Part shown: positions 49,877-59,218 of the stretch, in pieces
Layout of the letters: each line of letters starts with the position of its first letter
Numbering within the stretch: the stretch's first letter is position 1
NCBI RefSeq assembly: GCF_010384365.1
Contig: NZ_CP048397.1
Span: 4,650,001-4,714,000 of the forward strand
Direction: 5' to 3'
DNA: 64,000 bases
From: Streptomyces sp. S4.7
GTDB lineage: Bacteria; Actinomycetota; Actinomycetes; Streptomycetales; Streptomycetaceae
Position numbers and translations under genes: made by a program
The notes under the pieces: model-generated
Told to the model about the DNA's origin: nothing
The model's database searches: none
What the model saw: only the letters and a program-made list of their open reading frames with translations

Positions 49877-52354
49877 ATGAGCAGCCTCTTTGACGACAGC
49901 TTCCTGGCGGACCTCCAGCCCTCGGCCGAGGAGCCTCCGCCGCCGCCCGAGGACACCGCTCCGGAACAGGTGCCCGACGATCTCTTCGGAGGGAAGTTCG
50001 ACGTGCCCCCGCCCAGGGATGCGTACCACCGAGACGGTGCGCCGCGCACGGTCGTGGACCCGGCGGCGCTGCTCGAAGGGCTGAACGACGAGCAGCGCGC
50101 CGCCGTGGTGCACACCGGATCGCCGCTGCTCATCGTGGCGGGCGCGGGCTCCGGCAAGACCAGGGTGCTGACGCACCGGATCGCGCATCTGCTGGGGACC
50201 CGCAGCGTGCATCCGGGCGAAATACTGGCGATCACGTTCACCAACAAGGCCGCGGGCGAGATGAAGGAGCGCGTCGGACAACTCGTCGGACCGCGCGCCA
50301 ACGCCATGTGGGTGATGACGTTCCACAGCGCCTGCGTGCGGATCCTGCGCCGCGAGTCGAAGCGGCTGGGGTTCACGTCGTCGTTCTCGATCTACGACGC
50401 GGCCGACTCCAAGCGGCTCATGGCCCTGGTCTGCCGCGATCTGGACCTCGACCCCAAGCGCCACCCCCCGAAGGCGTTCAGCGCCAGGATCTCGAATCTG
50501 AAGAACGAGCTGATCGACGAGGAGACCTTCGCCGGCCAGGCCACGGACCCCTTCGAGAAGACGCTGGCCGAGGCGTACCGGATGTACCAGGCGCGGCTGC
50601 GCGAGGCCAACGCCCTGGACTTCGACGACATCATCATGACGACGGTCCATCTGCTCCAGGCGTTCCCGGACGTCGCCGAGCACTACCGCCGCCGCTTCCG
50701 CCACGTCCTGGTGGACGAGTACCAGGACACCAACCACGCGCAGTACACCCTGGTGCGTGAGCTGGTCGGCCCCGCGGGCGAGGGACACGACCCGGCCGAG
50801 CTGTGCGTCGTCGGTGACGCGGACCAGTCCATCTACGCGTTCCGGGGCGCCACGATCCGCAACATCCTCCAGTTCGAGGAGGACTACCCGGACGCGACGA
50901 CGATCCTGCTGGAGCAGAACTACCGCTCCACGCAGACGATCCTCAGCGCGGCCAACGCGGTCATCGAGCGCAACGAGAGCCGGCGGCCCAAGAATCTCTG
51001 GACGAACGCGGGAGCGGGCGCCCTGATCACCGGGTACGTGGCGGACACCGAGCACGACGAGGCGCAGTTCGTCGCCGACGAGATCGACCGCATGACGGAC
51101 GCGTCCGAGGCCAAGGCGGGCGATGTCGCCGTCTTCTACCGGACGAACGCGCAGTCGCGTGTCTTCGAGGAGATCTTCATCCGCGTCGGCCTGCCCTACA
51201 AGGTCGTCGGCGGCGTGCGCTTCTACGAGCGCAAGGAGGTCCGCGACGTGCTGGCCTATCTGCGCGTGCTCGCCAATCCGGAGGACGGTGTCCCGCTGCG
51301 CCGGATCCTCAACGTGCCCAAGCGCGGCATCGGCGACCGGGCCGAGGCGATGATCGACGCGCTCTCGGTCCGGGAGAAGATCTCCTTCGCCCAGGCGCTG
51401 CGCCGGGTCGACGAGGCGTACGGCATGGCGGCCCGCTCGTCGAACGCCGTGAAGCGGTTCAACACGCTGATGGAGGAGTTGCGTACGGTCGTCGAGTCCG
51501 GCGCCGGTCCGGCGACGGTCCTGGAGGCCGTGCTGGAACGGACCGGCTATCTGGCGGAGTTGCAGGCGTCGACCGACCCGCAGGACGAGACGCGGATCGA
51601 GAACTTGCAGGAACTGGCCGCTGTGGCACTGGAATTCGAGCAGGAGCGGGCACAGGCGGCCGGGGTGGAGACGCCGGCCGGGGCGGACGCGCCCGTCGCG
51701 GCCCCGTCCGGGACGCTCGCCGAGTTCCTGGAGCGGGTCGCGCTGGTCGCCGACTCCGACCAGATCCCCGACGAGGACGAGGACGGCTCCGGAGTCATCA
51801 CGCTGATGACGCTGCACACCGCGAAGGGTCTGGAATTCCCGGTCGTCTTCCTGACGGGCATGGAGGACGGCGTCTTCCCCCACATGCGCGCGCTCGGCCA
51901 GGCGAAGGAGTTGGAGGAGGAGCGCAGGCTGGCGTACGTCGGCATCACGCGCGCCCGCGAGCGGCTCTATCTGACCCGGTCCTCGATGCGCAGCGCGTGG
52001 GGCCAGCCCTCGTACAATCCGCCGTCGCGCTTCCTGGAGGAGATTCCGGGCGAGCATCTGACGTGGAAGCGCACCGGCCCGATGGCCGCCCCCGCCGGGC
52101 CGACGTCGGGGATCACGTCCTCGCTGTCCGCGTCCCGCTCGCGGTCGGGCCCCGCCGGTTTCGCCACGCGGCGCGCGACCGAGAAGCCGGTCATCTCGCT
52201 CGCGGTGGGGGACAGGGTCACGCACGACCAGTTCGGGCTCGGGACGGTCGTCACGGTGACGGGGTCGGGCGCCGACGCCCAGGCGACGATCGACTTCGGT
52301 GACTCGAAGCCGAAGCGGCTGCTGCTGCGGTACGCGCCGGTCGACAAGCTGTAA
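49877..52354 (+). CDS. pcrA: ATP-dependent DNA helicase PcrA/UvrD
   Basis: 825 residues; the ATG follows AGGAAG. It is a superfamily 1A 3'-5' helicase: a disordered N-terminus of about 70 residues, a Q-motif LNDEQRAAVVH, Walker A GAGSGKTRVLTHR, motif II DEYQDTN, motif III VGDADQSIYAFRGA, motif IV QNYRST, motif V LMTLHTAKGLEFPVVF and motif VI AYVGITRARERLYL. The C-terminal Tudor-like domain (VGDRVTHDQFGLGTVV) binds RNA polymerase in PcrA. Roles are excision repair, replication fork restart and backtracking. The promoter suggests DNA-damage induction independent of LexA. Confidence 0.96.
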   Translation: MSSLFDDSFLADLQPSAEEPPPPPEDTAPEQVPDDLFGGKFDVPPPRDAYHRDGAPRTVVDPAALLEGLNDEQRAAVVHTGSPLLIVAGAGSGKTRVLTHRIAHLLGTRSVHPGEILAITFTNKAAGEMKERVGQLVGPRANAMWVMTFHSACVRILRRESKRLGFTSSFSIYDAADSKRLMALVCRDLDLDPKRHPPKAFSARISNLKNELIDEETFAGQATDPFEKTLAEAYRMYQARLREANALDFDDIIMTTVHLLQAFPDVAEHYRRRFRHVLVDEYQDTNHAQYTLVRELVGPAGEGHDPAELCVVGDADQSIYAFRGATIRNILQFEEDYPDATTILLEQNYRSTQTILSAANAVIERNESRRPKNLWTNAGAGALITGYVADTEHDEAQFVADEIDRMTDASEAKAGDVAVFYRTNAQSRVFEEIFIRVGLPYKVVGGVRFYERKEVRDVLAYLRVLANPEDGVPLRRILNVPKRGIGDRAEAMIDALSVREKISFAQALRRVDEAYGMAARSSNAVKRFNTLMEELRTVVESGAGPATVLEAVLERTGYLAELQASTDPQDETRIENLQELAAVALEFEQERAQAAGVETPAGADAPVAAPSGTLAEFLERVALVADSDQIPDEDEDGSGVITLMTLHTAKGLEFPVVFLTGMEDGVFPHMRALGQAKELEEERRLAYVGITRARERLYLTRSSMRSAWGQPSYNPPSRFLEEIPGEHLTWKRTGPMAAPAGPTSGITSSLSASRSRSGPAGFATRRATEKPVISLAVGDRVTHDQFGLGTVVTVTGSGADAQATIDFGDSKPKRLLLRYAPVDKL

Positions 52355-52390
52355 CGGGCGGCGGGGCGCGGGACGCGCGGGCGGACGGAT

Positions 52391-52414
52391 GCGGCGGGCC
52401 GAGGAGCCCGCCGC
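52391..52414. terminator. Stem-loop between pcrA and the M23 peptidase gene
   Basis: Perfect 9-bp stem GCGGCGGGC / GCCCGCCGC with a 6-nt loop, between convergent genes. Confidence 0.7.
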
Positions 52415-52465
52415 GTCGGTGCCGGGCGAGGAGCGGATCGGGGAGAACGCGGAACGGCCCGCTTG

Positions 52466-54025
52466 TTACAGTTCGAGGCCGTGGCTGCGGAACCAGGACA
52501 GCGGGTCGATCGCGGAGCCACCGCCCGGCCGTACCTCGAAGTGCAGGTGGGGGCCGGTGGAGTTGCCCGAGTTCCCGGAGTACGCGATCTCGTCCCCGGC
52601 CTTGACGGTTCCGGAGCGGATCTTCGTGCTGCTGAGGTGGCAGTACCAGGTCTCGGTGCCGTCGGGGGCGGTCACGATCGCCATGTTGCCGTAGGCGCCG
52701 TTCCATTGCGTACGGACGGTGCCGTCCGTCGCGGCCATCACGGGGGTCCCGTACGAGACGGGGAAGTCGATGCCCGTGTGCATCGACATCCAGTTGACGC
52801 CGGCCTGGCCGTAGTACGCGCTGAGGGCGTGATTCGCGACGGGGATGGCGAACTTGGGGCGAGCGGCCTCGCGGGCCGCGGCCTCCTCCTCGCGCTTCTT
52901 CTTCTCCGCCGCCTGGCGTTCCTTGAGGTCGATGCGCTCCTGGGTGCGGCTGGCACGGTCCCCGAAGTCACGCGCGTCGGCGTCGAGAGCGGCGAGTTGG
53001 GTGTCGAGCTTGTTGTTGACCGCGGCGGGCTTGAGCGCTGTCGCGTCCGCGGCGGTGACGGCGGTCGAGTCGTTCTTCGTCTCGTCGGCACCGAGTCCGC
53101 CGACCGACGCGGCGGCGATGCCGGCGACGCCCATGACACAGGCGGAGGGGACGGCGATGGTCAGCAGGGCCGAACGCTTCGCCGGAGTACGGCGCCTGCC
53201 ACGGCTGCCGCCGGCCGCCCGGCGGACCGGGCGGGGGGTGATCGTCGCGGCGGTGACGGTGGCGCCGGCCGCGGCCCCGACCAGATGGTCCGCGTGTTCG
53301 GAGTGGTCCCACTCGGGGGCCGCATCCGATTCCGACACCTGTTCAGGTTCCGGACCGGGCGTGTCGTACTCGTGCTCCTGGCCGCTCTCGTATGCGGGCT
53401 GCGCGTACTCGGCCTGCGTGAACTCCGGCTGGTCGTACGCGGGTTCGTGCTGCTGCCCGACCTCGAGGTCGTACGCGGCCGACTCGTACGGGGCGGGCTC
53501 GTAAGCCGCCTCGTGGGACTCGTGGGTCGCGGAGTCGCCGTAGTACGGAGCCGTGGGAGTCTCGGCCTGGAACGGTACGTCCGGCTGGACCGCCGGCTCT
53601 CCCGAGTTCCAGGCGGTGGCGTCGTAGGCGCCGGTGTCGGCGACGGGCGCCGCCCACTGGTCGGCCGGGGCGCTCCGGCCGGTCTGGTCGTAACCGTAAC
53701 CGGCCGCCTGGTTCGCCTCGTTCCAGGCGCTGGCGTCCCACTGCCCCGTCGTGTCGTACGGCTGCTGGGGCTGTGCCGCGTAGGCGTCGTACGCCTCGTA
53801 CTGAGCCTGGGGTGCTTGGGGCGCCTGCGTCGCGTAGGGGTCGTAACCCTCGTAACCCGCTTTCCACTGCGCCGAGTCGTACTGACCGCTGTGGTCCGTC
53901 TCGTAAGTGACCGTGCCCCCCGGGCTCGTGCCCGGAAGCGCGCCGAAGAGCGGGTCACTGTCGAAGCTGCCTGTGGAGTAGCCGTCGTGGGCGGCGTATC
54001 CGGCGTGGGGGTGCTGGTCGTTCAC
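52466..54025 (-). CDS. Membrane-anchored M23 (LytM) metallopeptidase
   Basis: 519 residues from the GTG at 54025; a TTG lies one codon earlier. The N-terminal 255 residues are cytoplasmic, acidic and Tyr/Gln/Ala-rich with loosely repeated AYE/QPAYE units. A transmembrane helix follows near 295-320 (LLTIAVPSACVMGVAGIAAA), then a coiled coil at about 345-390. The peptidase domain is at about 400-515: the zinc ligands lie in SMHTGIDFP and PHLHFEVRP, with the conserved aromatic-rich WYCHL. It probably cleaves wall cross-bridges or activates other wall hydrolases. Confidence 0.92.
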   Translation of the reverse strand: MNDQHPHAGYAAHDGYSTGSFDSDPLFGALPGTSPGGTVTYETDHSGQYDSAQWKAGYEGYDPYATQAPQAPQAQYEAYDAYAAQPQQPYDTTGQWDASAWNEANQAAGYGYDQTGRSAPADQWAAPVADTGAYDATAWNSGEPAVQPDVPFQAETPTAPYYGDSATHESHEAAYEPAPYESAAYDLEVGQQHEPAYDQPEFTQAEYAQPAYESGQEHEYDTPGPEPEQVSESDAAPEWDHSEHADHLVGAAAGATVTAATITPRPVRRAAGGSRGRRRTPAKRSALLTIAVPSACVMGVAGIAAASVGGLGADETKNDSTAVTAADATALKPAAVNNKLDTQLAALDADARDFGDRASRTQERIDLKERQAAEKKKREEEAAAREAARPKFAIPVANHALSAYYGQAGVNWMSMHTGIDFPVSYGTPVMAATDGTVRTQWNGAYGNMAIVTAPDGTETWYCHLSSTKIRSGTVKAGDEIAYSGNSGNSTGPHLHFEVRPGGGSAIDPLSWFRSHGLEL

Positions 54026-54266
54026 CAACTTCTCTCTCGCCTCGGCAGCAGGACCAGGCTCCTGGGGCCGCCTTGACGAACGGTGGGACCCAGAAGGGAA
54101 AGCAGTGGCCGCGACTGTACCCGGCGGTATGCGACGGCGACAATCTTCGGCGGCTTCCGGGCGCTCTGGAAACGGGCATTCGGCCGTCTTTCGGCGAACT
54201 GCGGGCGCAGCTTTGGCATTACGTTCGAAGATTGTTCGATTTCAAGGGTGTCGGTGAGGTGTCGAA

Positions 54267-54309
54267 CCGACATCGAATCGGGTGTGGGCGCAACCGATTT
54301 CGATGTCGG
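54267..54309 (-). terminator. Stem-loop after the lipase gene
   Basis: CCGACATCGAATCGG (54267-54281) pairs with CCGATTTCGATGTCGG (54294-54309) with a single bulged base. It begins 12 bp beyond the stop of the leftward lipase gene. The rest of 54026-54320 shows no gene. Confidence 0.7.
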
Positions 54310-54320
54310 CGTTCGGGGCG

Positions 54321-55232
54321 TCACGCCACCGATATCGCTCCGCCGGACTGGTCCTCCGCGTCTTCCGCGCAGCTCCCCGCCCATTCGGCGGACTCGATGA
54401 GGCCCGCGAGGTCGTCGTCACCGTCGTGCTCCAGGACATAACGGATACCGGCGGCGACGGCCGGATGCACCGGCAGCGCGAGGTGGCCGATACCGGTCAC
54501 GCCCACGTTCTCCGCGACGAGGTCCGGGTGCTCGACGCGGGCCGAGCCCACCGGCGACATGACCTGGTCGAGATCGCTCCAGAAGCTGACGAACCGGGTC
54601 CGGCAGCCGGGCGCCGGCTCCCGGAGCTCCTCGATCAGGTCCGAGCCGGGGCGCATCTGCCGGACGACGGGGTGCGCGCTCGCGAGCGGGACGGCGGCCG
54701 TACCGGCGTGCGGGGTGCCCATCGTCACCAGGGTCCGCACCTTCGTGTCGCCGTCCAGTCGCTGTACGTAATACCGGGCGATCAGTCCGCCGAGGCTGTG
54801 GCCGACGATGTCGACCTCGCGGTGCCCCGTACGGGCGCAGATCTCCTCGATGTGCCGGCCCAGCACCTCGGCGGCGAGCCGGATGTCGCTGGTCAGCGGC
54901 GAGAAATTGAGGGATTCGAGATGCCGCCAGCCGTGCCGGGCCAGCGAGCGCCGCAGCAGGACGAAGACGGAGCGGTTGTCCACGAAACCGTGCAGGAGCA
55001 GGACCGGGGGCCGTGAGCGGCCCTCTGTGGGCAGTTCGGCCGCCTCGGGCGGCAGCTCGGGGGCGGGGCGCTCCTTGGTGATACCACCCGGATAGAGGAC
55101 CAGGTGCCCGGCGAGGATCGCCAGCTCAAGGGCCGAGGCCCGCAGGAGGGTGACGGGCAGCTCCCAGGCCGCCGGCCGCCGGACCACGGACGGAAAGGGC
55201 GAGAAGAGCTCGGAGAAAGGCGGGATCTTCAT
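54321..55232 (-). CDS. Alpha/beta hydrolase, triacylglycerol lipase-like
   Basis: 303 residues; the ATG at 55232 follows GGGAGGTAGG. The oxyanion segment is PPVLLLHGFVDNRSVF, and the nucleophile elbow GHSLGG gives the catalytic Ser, within VDIVGHSLGGLIARYYVQRL. The acid lies in SFWSDLDQVMSP and the His in VGVTGIGHLALPVHP. A hydrophobic stretch near residues 25-45 (LLRASALELAILAGHLVLY) may be a membrane anchor or signal. The family includes bacterial lipases and esterases; the substrate is not known. Confidence 0.88.
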   Translation of the reverse strand: MKIPPFSELFSPFPSVVRRPAAWELPVTLLRASALELAILAGHLVLYPGGITKERPAPELPPEAAELPTEGRSRPPVLLLHGFVDNRSVFVLLRRSLARHGWRHLESLNFSPLTSDIRLAAEVLGRHIEEICARTGHREVDIVGHSLGGLIARYYVQRLDGDTKVRTLVTMGTPHAGTAAVPLASAHPVVRQMRPGSDLIEELREPAPGCRTRFVSFWSDLDQVMSPVGSARVEHPDLVAENVGVTGIGHLALPVHPAVAAGIRYVLEHDGDDDLAGLIESAEWAGSCAEDAEDQSGGAISVA

Positions 55233-55460
55233 TGACCTACCTCCCTACGCCACACGGGAAGCGGCTCCCTTGCGGCTCCCGTACCGGGTGGGGCCGGCAC
55301 GACGCAGAGTGAACATGTCCCAATGTGTGATTTCCCCCTCCCCGGCCACCGCGAAACAGCCGGGTGGGAGATGCTGGAGATAACGTTCGTTCACATCTCC
55401 GTCCCTCGCCGGTACGGGGACCCGTGCCAATGACGACGAAGTCGGTATGTGGAGGCAGTG

Positions 55461-55874
55461 ATGGGTGTGACCGGTCCGATCCGAGTGGTGGTGGCGAAAC
55501 CGGGTCTCGACGGCCACGATCGCGGGGCCAAGGTCATCGCGCGAGCGTTGCGGGATGCTGGTATGGAGGTCATCTACACCGGGCTGCACCAGACGCCCGA
55601 GCAGATCGTGGACACCGCTCTCCAGGAGGACGCGGACGCGATCGGCCTGTCGATCCTGTCCGGCGCGCACAACACGCTGTTCGCGAAGGTCATCGATCTG
55701 CTGGACCAGCACGACGCACTGGACATCAAGGTCTTCGGCGGCGGCATCATCCCGGAGGCGGACATCGCGCCCCTGAAGGCGAAGGGCGTGGCGGAGATCT
55801 TCACGCCCGGTGCGACGACGACATCGATCGTCGACTGGGTGAACGCGAATGTCCGGCAGCCCGCGGGTGCGTAG
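55461..55874 (+). CDS. icmB: Isobutyryl-CoA mutase small subunit (B12-binding)
   Basis: 137 residues from the ATG at 55461 with GGAGG 5 bp upstream. It is a single cobalamin-binding domain: the base-off DxHxxG motif is in KPGLDGHDRGAKVI, and the lower-ligand pocket continues with IGLSILSGAHNT and KVFGGGIIPEAD. With the large subunit IcmA (encoded elsewhere) it interconverts isobutyryl-CoA and n-butyryl-CoA. It could also serve another acyl-CoA mutase. A 14-bp tandem repeat begins immediately after the stop. Confidence 0.88.
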   Translation: MGVTGPIRVVVAKPGLDGHDRGAKVIARALRDAGMEVIYTGLHQTPEQIVDTALQEDADAIGLSILSGAHNTLFAKVIDLLDQHDALDIKVFGGGIIPEADIAPLKAKGVAEIFTPGATTTSIVDWVNANVRQPAGA

Positions 55875-55875
55875 C

Positions 55876-55945
55876 GCGTAGTGGGTGGTGCGTAGTGGGT
55901 GGTGCGTAGTGGGTGGTGCGCAGTGGGCGGTGCGCAGTGGGCGGT
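55876..55945 (+). repeat. 14-bp tandem repeat (five units) after icmB
   Basis: Units start at 55876, 55890, 55904, 55918 and 55932. The first three are GCGTAGTGGGTGGT and the last two GCGCAGTGGGCGGT, then a degenerate partial copy. It lies between convergent genes and is not coding in either. Confidence 0.9.
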
Positions 55946-56017
55946 GCGTGGTGCGGTGGCCGGGTCGCGTCCACCGCCCCTCGGTCGCCGCACGGGCTGT
56001 CACTTCCCATCGAGTCC

Positions 56018-57628
56018 TCAGCCCCCGGTCGTCAGTTCCGACAGCATCGCGGCGCGCAGCCGCAGCGTGGAGACCAGGCGCTGGAACGCCTCCGACCAGT
56101 AGCCGCCCGCTCCCGGTGACGCGCCCTCCGGTTCGTCCGGGGTGGCGGTGAGGATCTCCAGCCGGGACGCCTCCGCCGGGTTCAGGCAGCGCTCCGCCAG
56201 ACCCATCACACCGCTGAAGCTCCACGGGTAACTCCCGCCGTCCCGCGCGATGTCGAGCGCGTCGACCACCGCGCGGCCCAGCGGTTCGGACCACGGCACC
56301 GCGCAGACCCCGAGGAGCTGGAACGCCTCCGAGAGGCCGTGCGCCGCTATGAACTCGGCCACCCAGCCGGCCCGTTCGGCCGCGGGCAGGGTGGCGAGCA
56401 GCTTCGCCCGCTCCGCGAGGGACGACGCCCCGGGCCCGGTGGCCGGGGACGCGGCCGGCGGGCCCAGCAGGGCGCGGGCCCAACGGGGGTCCCGCTGGCG
56501 GACGGCGGCGCGGCACCACGCCGCGTGCAGTTCGTCGGTCCAGCCGTCGAGGACCGGCAGCGTCACGATCTCGTCGGGCGTACGGTCCCCGAGCCGCCCC
56601 GGCCAGACCGACAGCGGCGTCGCCTCCACCAACTGGCCCAGCCACCAGGACCGTTCGCCCCGTCCGCTGGGTGGTGTCGGGCTCACCCCGTCGCGCTGCA
56701 TGTCCGCGTCGCACTCGTGCGGCGCCTCGACGACGACGGGCGGGCCCGTGGGGCCGCCGGTGCGGTCCAGGCTCACACAGGTGGCCGCCCGCGCCGCCAT
56801 CCGCCCGGCCAGCGCGGAGTTCGGCAGCGCGGACAGCAACTCCGCCGCGGTCGCGCGGACATTGCGGCTGCGGTCGGAGAGCGCCTCCTCCAGGAAGGGC
56901 TCGTCGAGGTCGGACAGCCCGGCGCGCAGCGAGTCGAGGAACATCAGCCGGTCCTCGGCGCGCTCGGTGGGCCATGTCGTGGCCAGCAGCGCCCGCGCCG
57001 CGTTCGCGTCCTGCGCGCGGACGGCCGCCAGCAGGGCGACGCGCTCGGCGAACAGCCCCTGCTCCCACAACCGCGCCACGGCCCCGGTGTCCCCGGCGCC
57101 CGGCAGGACGGCGCCGCCGGACGCGCCACGCAGCGCGAACTTCCAGTCCGGGTTGAAGCGCGCGAGCCAGAGCCCGCGCGGTCCGGCGAACGCGAGGGCG
57201 TGCGGCCGCAGGTCGTTGCGCCCGCGCGCGGCGTCGAGCAGCGCCGGCAGCGCGGCGGCGGGGGCCCGGTAGCCCTGGTCGTTCGCGGTCGTGAGCCACT
57301 GCGGGAGCAGTTCGGTCAGATCAGGTGCCGTGCCGCGTCTGCCGCCCGTACCGGCGGGGGCCGAGCGGTCGGCGAGCAGTTGGGCGAGGCGCCTGCGCGC
57401 GGGCTCCGGCAGTTCGCGGCGGTCGTCGTGCGGCGCGGGCTCGGGCCGGGCGGCGGCGCGCGCGGGCAGCAGACCCGCCCGTCGCCGGAGTGTGTGGAGC
57501 GCGGCGGCGTCGAGCAGCGCGCCGGGCGCGTCCTGGCCGGAAGCCATGACGTCCGCCGGCGGGGTGCGCCGGTCGGTACCGAGCAGGGCCGACGTGACGA
57601 GTTCTTCCCAGAGGGTGGTGCGGGTCAT
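56018..57628 (-). CDS. DUF5691 protein, HEAT-like helical repeats
   Basis: 536 residues from the ATG at 57628 (GGAGG upstream). The start MTRTTLWEELVTSALLGTDR is characteristic of DUF5691. The middle (about 170-290) is a run of paired helices resembling HEAT repeats (LWEQGLFAERVALLAAVRAQ, ALSDRSRNVRATAAELLSAL), a protein-binding scaffold. No enzyme motif is seen. It is the second gene of the operon that begins with the SWIM protein, 98 bp apart. It probably works with the divergent MoxR-VWA operon; this is inferred from conserved association as I recall it. Confidence 0.85.
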   Translation of the reverse strand: MTRTTLWEELVTSALLGTDRRTPPADVMASGQDAPGALLDAAALHTLRRRAGLLPARAAARPEPAPHDDRRELPEPARRRLAQLLADRSAPAGTGGRRGTAPDLTELLPQWLTTANDQGYRAPAAALPALLDAARGRNDLRPHALAFAGPRGLWLARFNPDWKFALRGASGGAVLPGAGDTGAVARLWEQGLFAERVALLAAVRAQDANAARALLATTWPTERAEDRLMFLDSLRAGLSDLDEPFLEEALSDRSRNVRATAAELLSALPNSALAGRMAARAATCVSLDRTGGPTGPPVVVEAPHECDADMQRDGVSPTPPSGRGERSWWLGQLVEATPLSVWPGRLGDRTPDEIVTLPVLDGWTDELHAAWCRAAVRQRDPRWARALLGPPAASPATGPGASSLAERAKLLATLPAAERAGWVAEFIAAHGLSEAFQLLGVCAVPWSEPLGRAVVDALDIARDGGSYPWSFSGVMGLAERCLNPAEASRLEILTATPDEPEGASPGAGGYWSEAFQRLVSTLRLRAAMLSELTTGG

Positions 57629-57726
57629 CGGATGCCTCCGTTCGTACAGATAAAGGGACAGCCGCTCCGGCGGGCGCCTCAGGCCTGTCCGGCGATCGGG
57701 GACGGCCCCGGGTCGCCGGGGGCCGG

Positions 57727-59100
57727 TCATGTCAGCCGGACCGTCTCCGGGGAGTCCGCCGACCACGCGGCGAGCGGAGTGAATCCGCGATGACCGCATT
57801 CGCCGAAGACCGTGACCGGGCCGCCGCCCGACAGCGCCACGAGCTTCCACAGGCCCGGCCGCCCGAGCGAGGCGGGGGCGATCGGCAGGGCCGACTCCCC
57901 GTCCGCGTCCGCCAGTTGCCACCCGTCCTCCTCCGGGACCGGCACGACACCGGTCAGCGTCACCGGCCACGACTCCAGCCACGGGTCCTCCCGCAGCGCC
58001 GAGCCGTACGCCTCCACCGCCGCCGTGGTCGTCCCGCCCGGCGGAGGCGCCCCGCCCCCCGCGGGAACGCCCACCTCCTCGCCCAGATCGGCCCGCAGCT
58101 GCCCCGCCCCCGCGTGCGGCGTCAGCTCCGCCTCGATCACCAACCCCACCGGCAGCGCCGGTTGCGCCGAGCGGCCCGCCGCGCCGAACCCGAGCACCAG
58201 TGCCGTACGCCCCGACTCCCGCCCGTACAGCCAGATCCGGCGCGTGGTGATCTTGCCGTCCGACGTGTCGTACTGCGCGAGGACCAGCCAGTGGTCCTTG
58301 ACGGGCGGGCCGTCGGCGGGGGAGGGGAGCCCGACCCGCGTACGGACCGTCGTCGCCAGCGGCGCGGGCAGCCGGTCGATCCCCAGCCAGCCCAGATCGA
58401 GCAGATGCAGCAGCGCCGACTCTTCGAGCAGCCGCACCGGCCAGCCCGCCCCCGAGCCCGGAATCGAACCCAACTCCCGCACCCGCGCCGCCAGTCCCGG
58501 AGCCTGCGCGTCCACCATGCGGGCCGCCGTCTCCTCCCACAGCCCGTATCCCGACCGCTCCGCCGCCGCCAGGCCCCCGCGCAGCAGATCCGCCAGCCGC
58601 TGTTCGAGCTCCAGCGCCCCGCCCGTGATCCGGGCCGCCCTGCGCTCCGCACGGCGCCTCGCCGCCTCCGGGTCCAACTGCCCGGCCGCCCCGCCGGCCG
58701 CGTCCTTCGCCTTCCGCGCCTGCTCCTCGCTCCGCTCGCGGCGGCCCCCCAGCCACTCCTGTGCCCAGTCCGGCGCCTGACCTTCCCCCACGTCCACGAC
58801 CGTCCTGACGGCCGATTCCCCCTCGGCCGCCCAGAGCATGAGCAGCCCGAGCGCGTGCTTGCACGGGAACTTCCGGCTCGGGCAACTGCACTTGTACGCG
58901 GGGCCCTTCGTATCTATCACCGTCTGATACGGCTTCTTCCCGCTCCCTTTGCACAGACCCCATACGGCCCCCTCGCCGCTGCTGCCCGCCTCCGACCACG
59001 GCCCGGCCGCGCTCAGCCTGGCCCCCGCCCTGCGTGACGCGTCGTCAGGCGCCAGCGCCAGCACCTGTTCCGTCGTCCAGCGCACCCCCGCTTCATCCAT
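57727..59100 (-). CDS. SWIM zinc-finger protein
   Basis: 457 residues from the ATG at 59100. The SWIM finger (CxC...CxH) is at about 68-80 in YKCSCPSRKFPCKHALGLLM, preceded by a GLCKGSGKKPYQT strand typical of these proteins. The rest is Ala/Arg-rich helices and a C-terminal domain without known motifs. SWIM fingers bind DNA or proteins. The -10 element TAACGT ends 7 bp before the ATG, so the mRNA is predicted to be leaderless. It is the first gene of a DNA-damage-type promoter unit and is divergent from the MoxR gene. Confidence 0.9.
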   Translation of the reverse strand: MDEAGVRWTTEQVLALAPDDASRRAGARLSAAGPWSEAGSSGEGAVWGLCKGSGKKPYQTVIDTKGPAYKCSCPSRKFPCKHALGLLMLWAAEGESAVRTVVDVGEGQAPDWAQEWLGGRRERSEEQARKAKDAAGGAAGQLDPEAARRRAERRAARITGGALELEQRLADLLRGGLAAAERSGYGLWEETAARMVDAQAPGLAARVRELGSIPGSGAGWPVRLLEESALLHLLDLGWLGIDRLPAPLATTVRTRVGLPSPADGPPVKDHWLVLAQYDTSDGKITTRRIWLYGRESGRTALVLGFGAAGRSAQPALPVGLVIEAELTPHAGAGQLRADLGEEVGVPAGGGAPPPGGTTTAAVEAYGSALREDPWLESWPVTLTGVVPVPEEDGWQLADADGESALPIAPASLGRPGLWKLVALSGGGPVTVFGECGHRGFTPLAAWSADSPETVRLT

Positions 59101-59106
59101 GCCCAC

Positions 59107-59179
59107 GACGTTAGGCCGCCCCACTGACAATCGGCCCCGACCTGCGGAAACGGTCGATTGTCAGTGGCATGGTGCACCG
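59107..59179. promoter_or_regulatory. Divergent RecA-independent DNA-damage (PafBC-type) promoter pair
   Basis: A perfect 13-bp inverted repeat (59120-59132 with 59154-59166, 21-bp spacer) places TTGTCAGTG on both strands. Leftward: TTGTCAGTG (59129-59121), 8 bp, TAACGT (59112-59107), an exact match to TTGTCRGTG-N8-TANNNT, firing the SWIM gene. Rightward: TTGTCAGTG (59157-59165), 8 bp, CACCGT (59174-59179), one mismatch, firing the MoxR gene with a 30-40 nt leader. Confidence 0.85.
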
Positions 59180-59218
59180 TGGATCCCACACCCGGTCGAA
59201 TGATCTGGAGGGGGATCC

